A DNA stretch of 57,558 nucleotides from Streptomyces sp. CB01635 (GCF_002803065.1 NZ_NNBL01000042.1:1-57558), one strand, 5' to 3'; positions 32,537-41,349 are shown, counted from the first letter of the stretch. A program made the numbers and translations. Notes: a model not told the origin generated them from the letters alone.

Positions 32537-33373
32537 TCAGACGGGCGGCCAGGGGATGGCGGGCCACTCCCCGCTCGGCTCCCGGTGCTTCCCGGTCGTG
32601 AGCATCGCGTCGACCCGTGCGCGTACGGCGTCCAGCTCGGCCTCGGTGATCAGCTCCGCGAGCCGCAGCGCGAGGGGTTTCCCGGTCCCCAGAGCGCCCG
32701 TGAGCGTCTTGAGGGCCTCGGTCGCCTCCCCGGTCAGGGGCTCCCCCGCCCAGCCCCACAGGAGCGTGCGCAGCTTGTCCTCGGTGTTGAAGGAGACGCC
32801 GTGGTCGATGCCGAACAGGCGCCCTTCGGCGTCGACGAGGAGGTGACCGCCCTTGCGGTCGCCGTTGTTGATCACCGCGTCGAGCACGGCGAGGCGCCGC
32901 AGCCGTACGTCGTCGGAGTGCACGAGCAGCGCGGTGCGCCCCTCGCCGACCTCCGCGAACCCGACGGCCTTCCAGCCGTCGCCCGGCTCCTCGCCCTCCA
33001 CGAGAGCGAGCAGCTCACCGCCCTCGACGGGCTCGTCGGGCTGGTCGATCCACAGCTGGCACATGCCTTCGCCGTAGGGCCCGTCGCGCAGGACGGTCGG
33101 CGGTACGAGGCTCCAGCCGAGGGCCTGGGACACCTCGTAGGCGGCGACCTCGCGCCGGGCGAGATTGCCGTCGGGGAAGTCCCACAGGGGGCGCTCACCG
33201 GCGACGGGCTTGTACACGCAGGACGCCTCGCGGCCCTCGTGGGTGACCGTGCACAGGAGCACCGCGTTCGACGCCTCGCGGATGCGCCCCCGGACCGCCA
33301 GCTCGCCCCTGATGAGGAGGTCCGTGTCCGAGACGGTCACGCTCCTCGCCGGTATCCGTTCTGACGCGGGCAT
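32537..33373 (-). CDS. SCO1664-family protein (PI3/4-kinase-like fold)
   Basis: The 278-residue protein belongs to the actinobacterial SCO1664 family. It retains a kinase-like core: a Lys in CVYKPVAGERPLWDFP, a catalytic-loop-like NNGDRKGGH and a metal-binding-like GIDHG, in the spacing seen in phosphatidylinositol 3/4-kinase relatives. It overlaps the upstream DUF3090 gene by 37 bases, so the two are co-translated. The start at 33373 gives MPASERIPARS. The family is defined by its constant company with DUF3090 and a phosphomutase-like gene near mshC; no biochemical role is known to me. Confidence 0.88.
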   Translation of the reverse strand: MPASERIPARSVTVSDTDLLIRGELAVRGRIREASNAVLLCTVTHEGREASCVYKPVAGERPLWDFPDGNLARREVAAYEVSQALGWSLVPPTVLRDGPYGEGMCQLWIDQPDEPVEGGELLALVEGEEPGDGWKAVGFAEVGEGRTALLVHSDDVRLRRLAVLDAVINNGDRKGGHLLVDAEGRLFGIDHGVSFNTEDKLRTLLWGWAGEPLTGEATEALKTLTGALGTGKPLALRLAELITEAELDAVRARVDAMLTTGKHREPSGEWPAIPWPPV

Positions 33374-33927
33374 ACGTGTCCCTCCGGGTCGAGCGGCAGA
33401 CTGCACAGGGGGCACGGCGGACGCCCGGCGTTCACGACGTCCAGGGCGCGCTTGGCGAACGCGCGCGCCTGTACGCCGGTGAGCCGGACCCGCAGCATCG
33501 GGGGGCCGTTCTCCTCGTCCTGGAGCAGCCGTTCCTCGGCCTCCGCGAGGTCCTCGTCGGTGTCCGCGTCGAGCTCGACGAGCGCCTGCGCCTCGACGAT
33601 CATCCGCTCCTCCTCGCCGTCCCAGGCGAGGGCCATCGTGCCGACCCGGAACTCCTCGTCGACGGGCGACTCCAGGGGCGCGGTGTCGTGGATCTCCGTG
33701 GGCACGACGGCCGGCACCGGCGCGTTCCCGCCGCTGCGGCGCACGACCTCGTCGAGGAGCTCGTCCATGCGCTCGGCCAGCGCGGCGACCTGGGTCTTCT
33801 CCAGGGCCACACTCGTCACACGGGCGCCGTCCGAGGCCTGGAGGAAGAAGGTGCGGCGCCCGGGGAGCCCGACCGTGCCGGCCACGAAGCGCTCCGGAGG
33901 GTCGTAGAGGAACACCTGACGGGACAC
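33337..33927 (-). CDS. DUF3090-family protein
   Basis: The 196-residue protein opens MSRQVFLYDPPERFVAGTVG and has an acidic middle. It ends in a possible zinc-binding knuckle, CPLCSLPLDPEGHVC (about 174-188). The family occurs in actinobacteria next to SCO1664-type proteins. The ATG at 33927 is preceded by a purine-rich stretch (GGAGACAGGA). It is the middle gene of the trio phosphomutase - DUF3090 - SCO1664. Function unknown; the linkage suggests a shared pathway with the kinase-like partner. Confidence 0.88.
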   Translation of the reverse strand: MSRQVFLYDPPERFVAGTVGLPGRRTFFLQASDGARVTSVALEKTQVAALAERMDELLDEVVRRSGGNAPVPAVVPTEIHDTAPLESPVDEEFRVGTMALAWDGEEERMIVEAQALVELDADTDEDLAEAEERLLQDEENGPPMLRVRLTGVQARAFAKRALDVVNAGRPPCPLCSLPLDPEGHVCPRQNGYRRGA

Positions 33928-34027
33928 GTCCTGTCTCCATTGGAATCGACTGCTGGGACCGACCGCTTGATCGGGCGCGGCAACAACTGCAGTTACTGCG
34001 ACGGCTTCACCCTACTGCGGCGGACGA

Positions 34028-34714
34028 TCACGGGGCGCCCGCGCCGCCCCCGACCGGTGCGTCCCCCTCGGCCGGCTTCTCGCGCGGGGCGAGCGACGCG
34101 AAGTCGCCGGTGTCGCCGAGGCGTACGAGATAGGGGCGGAGCCGGGTGTAACGGATCGCGGTGACGGAACAGGGCTCCACGGAGATGCGCTGGAAGAGGT
34201 CCAGATGAAGCCCTATGGCGTCCGCGACGAGCGACTTGATGATGTCGCCGTGCGAGCACATCAGATAGGTGGCGTCGGGGCCGTGGTCGCGCTCCACGCG
34301 CGCGTTCCACTCGCGTACGGCCTCCGCGGCCCGGTGCTGCATGGCCCGCATGGACTCGCCGCCGGGGAACGCGGCGGCCGACGGGTGCTGCTGCACGACC
34401 TCCATCAGCGGGTCGTCGACGAGCTCGGCGAGCTTGCGGCCCGACCAGTCGCCGTAGTGGCACTCGCCGATGCGGTCCTCGGCGTGCGGGGTGAGTTCCG
34501 GGCGGGCGGCGAGGAGTGGGGCCAGGGTCTCCTGACAGCGCTGGAGTGGGCTGGTGACGATCTCGGCGAGGGGCACCGCGGCCAGTCGCCCCGGCAGCGC
34601 GGCGGCCTGCGCGGCGCCGCGCTCGTCGAGGGACACACCGGGGGTCCAGCCGGCGAGCAGGCCCGCGGTGTTGGCGGTGGAGCGTCCGTGCCGGACGAGA
34701 ATCAGCGTGGGCAT
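34028..34714 (-). CDS. Histidine phosphatase/phosphoglycerate-mutase-like protein (MSMEG_4193 type)
   Basis: The 228-residue protein has the histidine phosphatase fold. The phosphorylated His9 lies in VRHGRST, the proton donor region is GECHYGDWSGR, and the second catalytic His lies in MCSHGDI. It matches what I recall as the MSMEG_4193 phosphomutase family, which co-occurs with DUF3090 and SCO1664-type genes in actinobacteria. The ATG at 34714 starts the family-typical MPTLILVRHG. It is the first gene of that leftward set and diverges from corA. Substrate unknown. Confidence 0.88.
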   Translation of the reverse strand: MPTLILVRHGRSTANTAGLLAGWTPGVSLDERGAAQAAALPGRLAAVPLAEIVTSPLQRCQETLAPLLAARPELTPHAEDRIGECHYGDWSGRKLAELVDDPLMEVVQQHPSAAAFPGGESMRAMQHRAAEAVREWNARVERDHGPDATYLMCSHGDIIKSLVADAIGLHLDLFQRISVEPCSVTAIRYTRLRPYLVRLGDTGDFASLAPREKPAEGDAPVGGGAGAP

Positions 34715-34727
34715 GCGGGCAAGCCTA

Positions 34728-34802
34728 GGGGGTGTCTGAAAGTTCCCCGCGGCGTCCCGACGACCGGCACTCCTTGCTCCAAGGGAACTTTCAGACGCCC
34801 CC
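34728..34802. repeat. 20-base inverted repeat between divergent genes (possible MITE remnant)
   Basis: The left arm (34728-34747, GGGGGTGTCTGAAAGTTCCC) pairs with the right arm (34783-34802) at 19 of 20 positions, the exception being a T opposite G. A 35-base centre separates them. It lies between two divergent starts, where a terminator is not expected. Terminal inverted repeats of this size on a 75-base element suggest a small non-autonomous mobile element, but no target duplication is evident. Confidence 0.75.
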
Positions 34803-34850
34803 TCGCCTCGCGACATGCGGCCCCGGCGCCCCCTGGGAAGAATACGAAGG

Positions 34851-35849
34851 GTGATCGTCGACTGCGGCATCTATCGCGACGGGCGCAGGACCGAGGGGCC
34901 CGCGGACTTCTCCGACGCGCTCGCCGAGGCCAGGGTCGAGGGTCACTCCTTCGTCTGGATCGGCCTGTACGAGCCGACGGAGGACGAGTTCGCGCGGGTC
35001 AGCGACGAGTTCGGGCTGCATCCACTGGCCGTCGAGGACGCGCTCAAGGCGCATCAGCGGCCGAAGCTGGACGTGTACGACGACTCGCTGTTCGTGGTGC
35101 TCAAGCCGGTCGTGTACGAGCCGGACAGCGACAAGGTGTCCTCCGGGGAGGTCATGCTCTTCATGGGCGACTCGTTCGTGGTGACCGTCCGGCACGGCGA
35201 GGGCGCACCCCTGAAAGCCGTACGCAAGCGGCTCGAGGCCGATCCCGACGTGCTGCGGCACGGGCCCACCGCGGTCCTGTACTCGATCGCCGACGCGACC
35301 GTCGACCACTACCTGGAGGTCGCGACCGAGCTCCAGACCGACATGGAGGGGCTGGAGGCCGAGGTGTTCTCGCCGGAGGGGGGCGGCTCGCGCAACACGG
35401 CGTCCAGGATCTACACGTTCAAGCGCCAGATCCTGGAGTTCCGCAGAGCCACGGGCCCGCTGATGCCCCCCTTGGCCAAGCTTTCCGGAACCGGCCCGTC
35501 CATGGGACCCGTGCCCTTCGTGAACGAATCGGCGCGGCCGTTCTTCCGCGATGTCAGCGACCACCTCCTGCGCGTCAACGAGTCCGTGGACGCCCTGGAC
35601 CGGCTCGTCTCGGACATCCTGTCGGCGCATCTGGCACAGATGGGCGTGCGGCAGAACGACGACATGCGGAAGATCTCGGCGTACGCCGCCATGGTCGCGG
35701 TCCCGACACTGATCGCGGGCGTCTACGGCATGAACTTCGACCACATGCCGGAGCTGCACTGGACGTGGTCGTATCCGCTGGTGATCCTCCTGATGATCTC
35801 CCTGGAGCTGCTCCTGTTCCGGACGTTCAAGCGGCGCGGCTGGCTGTAG
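34851..35849 (+). CDS. corA: CorA-family magnesium/cobalt transporter
   Basis: This is a pentameric inner-membrane channel for Mg2+ and related divalent cations. It has 332 residues: a cytoplasmic alpha/beta and helical domain (about 1-265), then two C-terminal membrane helices with the signature GMN at 293-295 (YGMNFDHMPEL). The basic tail is FKRRGWL. The GTG at 34851 fits the family start VIVDCGIYRDGRR; an ATG at 34815 adds twelve Arg/Pro-rich residues. It converges on the ferritin-like gene with an 18-base gap. Confidence 0.92.
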   Translation: MIVDCGIYRDGRRTEGPADFSDALAEARVEGHSFVWIGLYEPTEDEFARVSDEFGLHPLAVEDALKAHQRPKLDVYDDSLFVVLKPVVYEPDSDKVSSGEVMLFMGDSFVVTVRHGEGAPLKAVRKRLEADPDVLRHGPTAVLYSIADATVDHYLEVATELQTDMEGLEAEVFSPEGGGSRNTASRIYTFKRQILEFRRATGPLMPPLAKLSGTGPSMGPVPFVNESARPFFRDVSDHLLRVNESVDALDRLVSDILSAHLAQMGVRQNDDMRKISAYAAMVAVPTLIAGVYGMNFDHMPELHWTWSYPLVILLMISLELLLFRTFKRRGWL

Positions 35850-35867
35850 CGCGCCTTCCGCGGGGGC

Positions 35868-36656
35868 CTACGCGAACTCGACCGCGCTCGTCGCGGGCCC
35901 GCCCAGCGCGTTGCGCCGCTCCGGCATCTCCAGGGACACCATCCGCCGCCAGCCGACCAGACGTTCGTACGCGTACATGGCGTGGATACCCGCCGCGAGC
36001 AGGGCCACCTTGGGCTTCGGCCAGCGCAGGATGTGCCCCATGTGGTCCATCACGGCGAGGCTGACGTCGCGGTAGACGCGGATCTCCTCCAGGGCGCACT
36101 CGCGCAGGATGCGCTGGATGTCGCGGCCGTGGCCCGCGTACGCGAAACGCAGCAGCTCCTCGTGGCAGTACGCGAGGTGGTTGTCCTCGTCGGCCGAGAT
36201 CATCTTCACCGCGCGGCCGATGTCCGGGTCGTCCGCGAAGTACTTGCGCAGCAGGTCCATCTGCTCGGAGGCCCGCTGCTCGGTGACCCGGCTGTGGGCG
36301 AGATACGTGACGATGTCCCGCACGGTGAGCGGTTCGTCGGCCTTGAGCTGCTCGTGCGCGAGGCCGATGCCGTGCTTCTCCAGGAGCATCGTGTAGTCGG
36401 TCTCCGGCGGGACGTCCACGGGCTTCAGGCCGCGCTTCTTCATCAGGGCGTTGAAGATCCGCCCGTGCTTGTCCTCGTCGGCACCGTGCCGCGCCACCTT
36501 GGGCGCGAGGTCACGCTCGCCGGCGGGGACGAGCGCGGCGATACGGCCGTTCTCCCAGCCTCCCTGCGACTCCCCGCTCGCCGCGATGGAGCAGAAGAGC
36601 CGGAAGGACTCGTCGTCGTCGAGGATCTCCTGGAACAGGCTCTTGGCCGACAGCAT
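35868..36656 (-). CDS. Ferritin-like (rubrerythrin-type) di-iron domain protein
   Basis: The 262-residue, mostly helical protein has repeated carboxylate-His motifs. DEDKHGRIF (near 63-71) and DEDNHLAYC (near 160-168) have ExxH-like ligands, and ESFRLF lies near the start. This pattern supports a ferritin-like di-iron bundle. The ATG at 36656 is preceded by GGAGG 8 bases upstream; a GTG 9 bases further out overlaps that site. A C-terminal segment, WPKPKVALLAAGIHAMYAYERL, is amphipathic. Its substrate or role (oxygenase, iron handling or stress) is unknown. Confidence 0.8.
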   Translation of the reverse strand: MLSAKSLFQEILDDDESFRLFCSIAASGESQGGWENGRIAALVPAGERDLAPKVARHGADEDKHGRIFNALMKKRGLKPVDVPPETDYTMLLEKHGIGLAHEQLKADEPLTVRDIVTYLAHSRVTEQRASEQMDLLRKYFADDPDIGRAVKMISADEDNHLAYCHEELLRFAYAGHGRDIQRILRECALEEIRVYRDVSLAVMDHMGHILRWPKPKVALLAAGIHAMYAYERLVGWRRMVSLEMPERRNALGGPATSAVEFA

Positions 36657-36829
36657 CTGTGGCACCTCCGTGCGCGCCGCGCGTTCCGTGCGTGGTTCCG
36701 CCGAAAACGAGTCAAATACGGCATGCCGGACCGGGCAACAGCTGTACGGGGCCAGTCGGCCGAAGGAAGGACCCCGGGAGAGGGTCCTTGGGCGTAACCA
36801 GGTGCCCGATGAGGCGTTGTTACCCGTGA

Positions 36830-36870
36830 CGGCCGTGGCGGGGAAGACCCCCGAGCCCCCACCACGGCCG
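36830..36870 (-). terminator. Terminator of the F420-type oxidoreductase gene
   Basis: Arms CGGCCGTGG (36830-36838) and CCACGGCCG (36862-36870) pair perfectly, with further G/C pairing in the interior. It lies 22 bases after the stop of the leftward gene at 36892. Confidence 0.65.
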
Positions 36871-36891
36871 CAGAACTTTCCTCCCCCGCGG

Positions 36892-37947
36892 TTACGCCAG
36901 TCCGGCCCGCTCCAGGGCCTCGGTGCCGGCCCGCAGGGCCGCGATCCGCTCGTCGAGCGTGAAGCCGGCGGGGGCCAGCGTCAGCGTCGTCACCCCGGCA
37001 GCCGCGTAGGCCTGCATCCGCTCGGCGATCCGCTCCACGGAGCCGAGCAGCGTCGTCGAGTCGATGAGCTGATGCGGCACCGCGGCCCCCGCACCCTCCT
37101 TGTCACCGCCCAGGTACTTGTCCTGGATCTCGGCGGCTTCCTTCTCGTAGCCCATGCGCTGGGCGAGCTGGTTGTAGAAGTTCTGCTTCCGGCTGCCCAT
37201 GCCGCCGACGTACAGGGCGGTGTACGGGCGGAACATGTCGGCGAGCGCCGGCACGTCCTTGTCGGCGCCGAGCGCGAGGGGCAGCGTCGGGACGACGTCG
37301 AAGCCCTCCAGCGTCTTGCCTGCCTTCTCGCGCCCCGCCCGCAGGTGCGTCAGGGCGGTCTCCTCCAGGTGCTCGGCGGCCGGGAAGATCAGCAGGGCGC
37401 CGTCGGCGATCTCGCCGGTCTGCTCCAGGTTCTTCGGGCCGATCGCCGCGATGTAGAGCGGGATGTGCTCGCGCTCGGGGTGCACGGTCAGCTTGAGCGG
37501 CTTGCCCGGGCCGCCCGGCAGCGGCAGCGTCCAGTGCTCGCCCTCGTACGACAGCCGCTCGCGGCTCATCGCGCGGCGCACGATCTCGACGTACTCGCGG
37601 GTGCGGGCGAGCGGCTTGTCGAACTTCACGCCGTACCAGCCCTCGGAGACCTGCGGGCCCGAGACGCCGAGGCCGAGGCGGAAGCGGCCGCCGGACAGGG
37701 AGTCGAGGGTCGCGGCCGTCATCGCGGTCATCGCGGGCTGGCGGGCGGGGATCTGCATGATCGCGGAGCCGATGTCGATGCGCTCGGTCTGCGCGGCGAC
37801 GTAGGAGAGCACCGTGGGCGCGTCCGAGCCGTAGGCCTCCGCGGCCCAGCAGACGGCGTAGCCGAGCTTGTCGGCCTCCCGCGCGACGGCCAGGTTGTCC
37901 GCGTCCATTCCGGCGCCCCAGTAGCCGAGGTTGATGCCGAGCTCCAT
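36892..37947 (-). CDS. LLM-class F420-dependent oxidoreductase (predicted)
   Basis: The 351-residue protein has the luciferase-like barrel. The opening MELGINLGYWGAGMD, AAQTERIDIGSAIMQIPAR and LSGGRFRLGLGVSGPQVSEGW are typical of actinobacterial F420-dependent members. Cofactor F420 rather than FMN is inferred from these segments. The reaction is unknown. It is transcribed alone, away from the aldo/keto reductase gene. A 14-base palindrome at 37959-37972 lies 11 bases upstream of the start and may control it. Confidence 0.85.
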   Translation of the reverse strand: MELGINLGYWGAGMDADNLAVAREADKLGYAVCWAAEAYGSDAPTVLSYVAAQTERIDIGSAIMQIPARQPAMTAMTAATLDSLSGGRFRLGLGVSGPQVSEGWYGVKFDKPLARTREYVEIVRRAMSRERLSYEGEHWTLPLPGGPGKPLKLTVHPEREHIPLYIAAIGPKNLEQTGEIADGALLIFPAAEHLEETALTHLRAGREKAGKTLEGFDVVPTLPLALGADKDVPALADMFRPYTALYVGGMGSRKQNFYNQLAQRMGYEKEAAEIQDKYLGGDKEGAGAAVPHQLIDSTTLLGSVERIAERMQAYAAAGVTTLTLAPAGFTLDERIAALRAGTEALERAGLA

Positions 37948-37958
37948 GGCCGATCCCC

Positions 37959-37972
37959 TTACTGCTCAGTAA
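37959..37972 (-). promoter_or_regulatory. Palindromic operator candidate TTACTGAGCAGTAA
   Basis: Perfect 14-base palindrome except for its two central bases (TTACTG-CT-CAGTAA on the plus strand), 11 bases before the start of the leftward oxidoreductase gene. The AT-rich arms are unusual here and resemble TetR-type operators. Confidence 0.5.
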
Positions 37973-38075
37973 CGTCCTTTGTCCGGGCACCCTAGCGCGC
38001 CGGTTCGGCGGTCGGCGCAGGCCGGTTGTCCACAGGCCCCCAATAACCGACTTCCGGCCAGTAATCTCAGCGCCC

Positions 38076-39059
38076 ATGGAGCAGAGGCATCTCGGCCGCA
38101 CCGGCCTGCGAGTGTCCCGGATCGGGCTCGGCACCCTCACATGGGGCCGCGACACCGACGAGCACGACGCCGCGGACCTGTTGAAGACCTTCTGGGAAGC
38201 GGGCGGCACACTCGTCGACACGGCCGATGTCTACGGGGGCGGGGAGGCCGAGTATCTCCTCGGGCAGCTCGTCGAGGGCCTCGTGCCGCGGCGCGATCTG
38301 GTCATCTCGACGAAGGCGGGCAGCGTGCCCGACCCGGACCGCCGCTTCGACGGCTCTCGCGGACATCTCCTCGCCGCCCTCGACGCGTCCCTCGCCCGCC
38401 TCGGCACGGACTACGTCGACCTGTGGCAGGTCCACGCCTTCGACACGGCCACCCCGCTCGACGAGACGCTCCAGGCCCTCGACATCGCCGTGAGCAGCGG
38501 CCGCGCCCGGTACGCAGGCGTCTCCAACTTCTGCGGCTGGCAGCTGGCCAAGGCCGGCACGTGGCAGCTCGCCGCACCGGGGATACGCACCCGGCTCGCC
38601 AGTACGCAGATGGAGTACTCGCTGCTCCAGCGCGGGGTCGAACGGGAAGTGCTGCCGGCCGCGCTCGACCTCGGCATCGGCCTGCTCCCGTCGTCGCCGC
38701 TCGGCCGCGGGGTTCTCACGGGCAAGTACCGCAAGGCCACGCCCGCCGACTCGCGGGGCGCGTCCGACCACATGGCACCCTTCGTCGCGCCGTACCTCGA
38801 CGACGCCGCGACCCGCATCGTCGACGCGGTCATCACGGCGGCGGACGGCCTCGCGGTGACGCCGCTCCAGGTCGCCCTCGCATGGGTCCGCGACCGGCCG
38901 GGCGTGGCCGCCCCCATCATCGGCGCGCGCAACTCGCAGCAGCTCACGGCGGCATTGTCAGTGGAGGCCCTTAGTCTTCCTGACGAGATCTGCCAGGCGC
39001 TCGACGACGTGTCGACGCCCGTGCACCGATATCCCGATCAGGACTGGAGCACGCTGTGA
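38076..39059 (+). CDS. Aldo/keto reductase
   Basis: It is an NADPH-dependent carbonyl reductase of 327 residues with the AKR barrel. Catalytic residues are visible as Asp in VDTADVYGGGE (with Tyr in the same motif), Lys in ISTKAG and His in WQVHAFD. The coenzyme segment PIIGARNSQQL is near the C-terminus. The ATG at 38076 begins the standard MEQRHLGRTGLRVSRIGLG (in part). Its stop overlaps the next start (GTGA), so it is co-translated with the RecD2-like gene although no functional link is obvious. Confidence 0.9.
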   Translation: MEQRHLGRTGLRVSRIGLGTLTWGRDTDEHDAADLLKTFWEAGGTLVDTADVYGGGEAEYLLGQLVEGLVPRRDLVISTKAGSVPDPDRRFDGSRGHLLAALDASLARLGTDYVDLWQVHAFDTATPLDETLQALDIAVSSGRARYAGVSNFCGWQLAKAGTWQLAAPGIRTRLASTQMEYSLLQRGVEREVLPAALDLGIGLLPSSPLGRGVLTGKYRKATPADSRGASDHMAPFVAPYLDDAATRIVDAVITAADGLAVTPLQVALAWVRDRPGVAAPIIGARNSQQLTAALSVEALSLPDEICQALDDVSTPVHRYPDQDWSTL

Positions 39060-41335
39060 GTACGGAGCCCGCTGCCGCGGAGGGCCACCCGGGCCCGGCC
39101 GACACCGACGCGCCCCGCGCCGGGCAAGGCGCGGAGGCCACCGGCCCCGAGGAGACCGGCCCCGAGGAAGGGGCCGGCACACCTGGTCCGGACGAGCCGG
39201 ACGAAGGCTCCGGCGCCGCCGCGGATCAGGACGGAGCCACCGCCGAAGGCAAAGACGAAGGCGCGTCCGAGGCCGCCGCCGAGATCGCCGCGCAGCGTGA
39301 GTTGCAGGAGCGGATCGCCCAGCGGAAGGCGGCCAAGGAAGGGCCCATCGCGGCCGGGGGGAAGCTGAGCGGTACGGCCGCCGATCTCCTCGCCGCGGTC
39401 CGGGCCGTCGAGAGCGGTGAGCGGCCCGCCGCCGTGTTCAGCGAGCCGGATCCGGCTCCCCGCAAGATCGTCGCCGAGCCCGTCCGCCGTGCGCCGGCCG
39501 CCGCGCCCGCGGGGCCTGCCGAACCGGCCGTGGCGGCCGTCGACGCCGTGCGGGCCGTCCTGACCGAGGGCGGCGCCCCCGTCTCGCTCGCCGCTCCCGC
39601 CGCCGCGACGCTCGGCGAGGGCGCGGACAGCGTGCTCCGGGACGACCCCTGGCAGCTTCTGCGGATCCCTGGCGTGCGCCCCGAGCAGGCGGACGGCTTC
39701 GCCCGCGCGCTGCTCGGCGCCGAGTGCGGCCCCGACGACGAGCGCAGGGGCCGCGCCGTCACCGTATGGCTGCTGGAACAGGCCGCGGTCGCGGGGCACA
39801 CCGCCCTGGACGCGCCGCTGCTCGCCCAGGCGCTGGGCAAGCGCGCCGTGCCCGATCCGGACGAGGCGGTGCAGAGCGCCATCGCGGAGGGCGACGCGCT
39901 CGTATTCCAGGACGCGCTGGAAGAGCCGCCCGGCGGTCCGGCCAGCGCCCCGGAGAGCGCCCGGAAGACCGCCGCGGAGGACGGGGCCGAGGACGGCTCG
40001 GATGACGGCCATGAGGACGGTGAGGAAGCCGAGCGGCCGGTCCGGGTGCTCGTCGGCCTCGAGCGGTACGCGCTCGCCGAGGAGAGCCTCGCCGACGGAC
40101 TCGCCCGGCTGGTCAACTCCCTCTCCAAGGAAGACAGTTCACAGGCCCTCGCGGACTGGGAGCCTGCCGCTGCGGCCGCGTCCGGTTCCACCGCCGAGCT
40201 GATCAGGGCGTCCGCCGGACACGGCCTCGTGCTGCACACGGGCGCCGAGGCGGCCCGCGCCGAACCCGCCGCACTCGTCCAGGCCGCGGCCCGCCTCGGC
40301 CTGCGCGTGTGCGCCGCGGCGCACACCGTCGACGGGCGGCGCCGCCTCGCCGAGCACTTCGGCCCCGGCGCCCCGGAGGGCACGGCGGTCACCGTGTCCG
40401 GCCTGCTGTCCGGCGCCGAGGGCCCGGGCCGGGACCGGGACGGCGCGCTCGCGGTGGACCTCCTGGTCGTCCTGGACGCGCCGCAGCTGGACGTGGAGAC
40501 GGCCGCGATGCTCGCCGAGTCGCTCCCGGACGGCGCGCGGCTCGTCCTCAGCGGCGACCCGTCCGTCCTGTGGTCCGCGGGCCCCGGCCGGGTCTTCGCG
40601 GACCTCCTCGCGGCCCGCGTGTGCCCTCAGATCGCCTCCCGCACCCCGGACCCCGGCCCGGTCGGCGAGCTGGTCTCCGGCATCGGCGTGGGCGAGCTGA
40701 ACCAGGTGGAGGCCCCCGGCAAGGAGGTGGTGATCGTGCCGGTGCGCGACGCCGCCGAGGCGATCCACCGTGCCGTACAGCTGGTCGCCGACTCGGTGCC
40801 GCGCGCGATCGGTGTGCCCTCCGAACAGACCCAGGTCATCACCCCGGGCCACGGGGGCGCCGCCGGGACGCGCGCGCTGAACGCGGCCCTCAAGGAGCGC
40901 CTCAACCCCGGCCCCGGCCGCTTCGGCGGCTTCGACCCGGACGACCGGGTCGCGTACGCACCGGCCCCGGGCCGTACCGTGCCCGGCCGGGTCGTGCGGG
41001 CCGACGCTCAGGGCCTGCACCTGGACTGCGCCGGGACCCCGGTCGTCGTGCCGCAGGACGCGGTGGAGCGGACCGTGCGGCACGGGTGGGCGCTGACCGC
41101 GCACCAGGCGGTGGGCCTGCGGTGGCCCGCGGCGGTGGTCGTACTGCCGGGCGACGCGACGCAGGCCCTGAGCCGCCCGTGGGTGTACACGGCGTTCGGC
41201 CGCGGTGAGCGGCATCTCTCGGTGGTGCACGGCGCCGACGCGGCCCTGCCGATCGCCGTGGCCGAGGTCCCGGCCAAGCCACGTACGACGCGTCTGCAGA
41301 CCCTGCTGCGCGCGCAGGTCCCCACGGCACAGTAG
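39056..41335 (+). CDS. Degenerate RecD2-like helicase protein with HhH domain
   Basis: The 759-residue protein has an acidic, disordered N-terminus (1-75). A helix-hairpin-helix region like that of RecD2 follows (DDPWQLLRIPGVRPEQADGF, about 197-216). A superfamily-1 helicase-like body then degrades at its key motifs: the Walker A position reads LHTGAEAARA (about 391-400) with no GKT. Walker B is VVLDAPQLD (about 470-480) instead of DE, and SGDPSVL replaces GDxxQ. The late motifs LTAHQAVGL and VYTAFGRG remain recognisable. It probably cannot hydrolyse ATP and may instead bind DNA or partners. Streptomyces homologues are, as I recall, annotated only as HhH-domain proteins. Confidence 0.75.
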   Translation: MSTEPAAAEGHPGPADTDAPRAGQGAEATGPEETGPEEGAGTPGPDEPDEGSGAAADQDGATAEGKDEGASEAAAEIAAQRELQERIAQRKAAKEGPIAAGGKLSGTAADLLAAVRAVESGERPAAVFSEPDPAPRKIVAEPVRRAPAAAPAGPAEPAVAAVDAVRAVLTEGGAPVSLAAPAAATLGEGADSVLRDDPWQLLRIPGVRPEQADGFARALLGAECGPDDERRGRAVTVWLLEQAAVAGHTALDAPLLAQALGKRAVPDPDEAVQSAIAEGDALVFQDALEEPPGGPASAPESARKTAAEDGAEDGSDDGHEDGEEAERPVRVLVGLERYALAEESLADGLARLVNSLSKEDSSQALADWEPAAAAASGSTAELIRASAGHGLVLHTGAEAARAEPAALVQAAARLGLRVCAAAHTVDGRRRLAEHFGPGAPEGTAVTVSGLLSGAEGPGRDRDGALAVDLLVVLDAPQLDVETAAMLAESLPDGARLVLSGDPSVLWSAGPGRVFADLLAARVCPQIASRTPDPGPVGELVSGIGVGELNQVEAPGKEVVIVPVRDAAEAIHRAVQLVADSVPRAIGVPSEQTQVITPGHGGAAGTRALNAALKERLNPGPGRFGGFDPDDRVAYAPAPGRTVPGRVVRADAQGLHLDCAGTPVVVPQDAVERTVRHGWALTAHQAVGLRWPAAVVVLPGDATQALSRPWVYTAFGRGERHLSVVHGADAALPIAVAEVPAKPRTTRLQTLLRAQVPTAQ

Positions 41336-41349
41336 GCACACAGCGGCAA

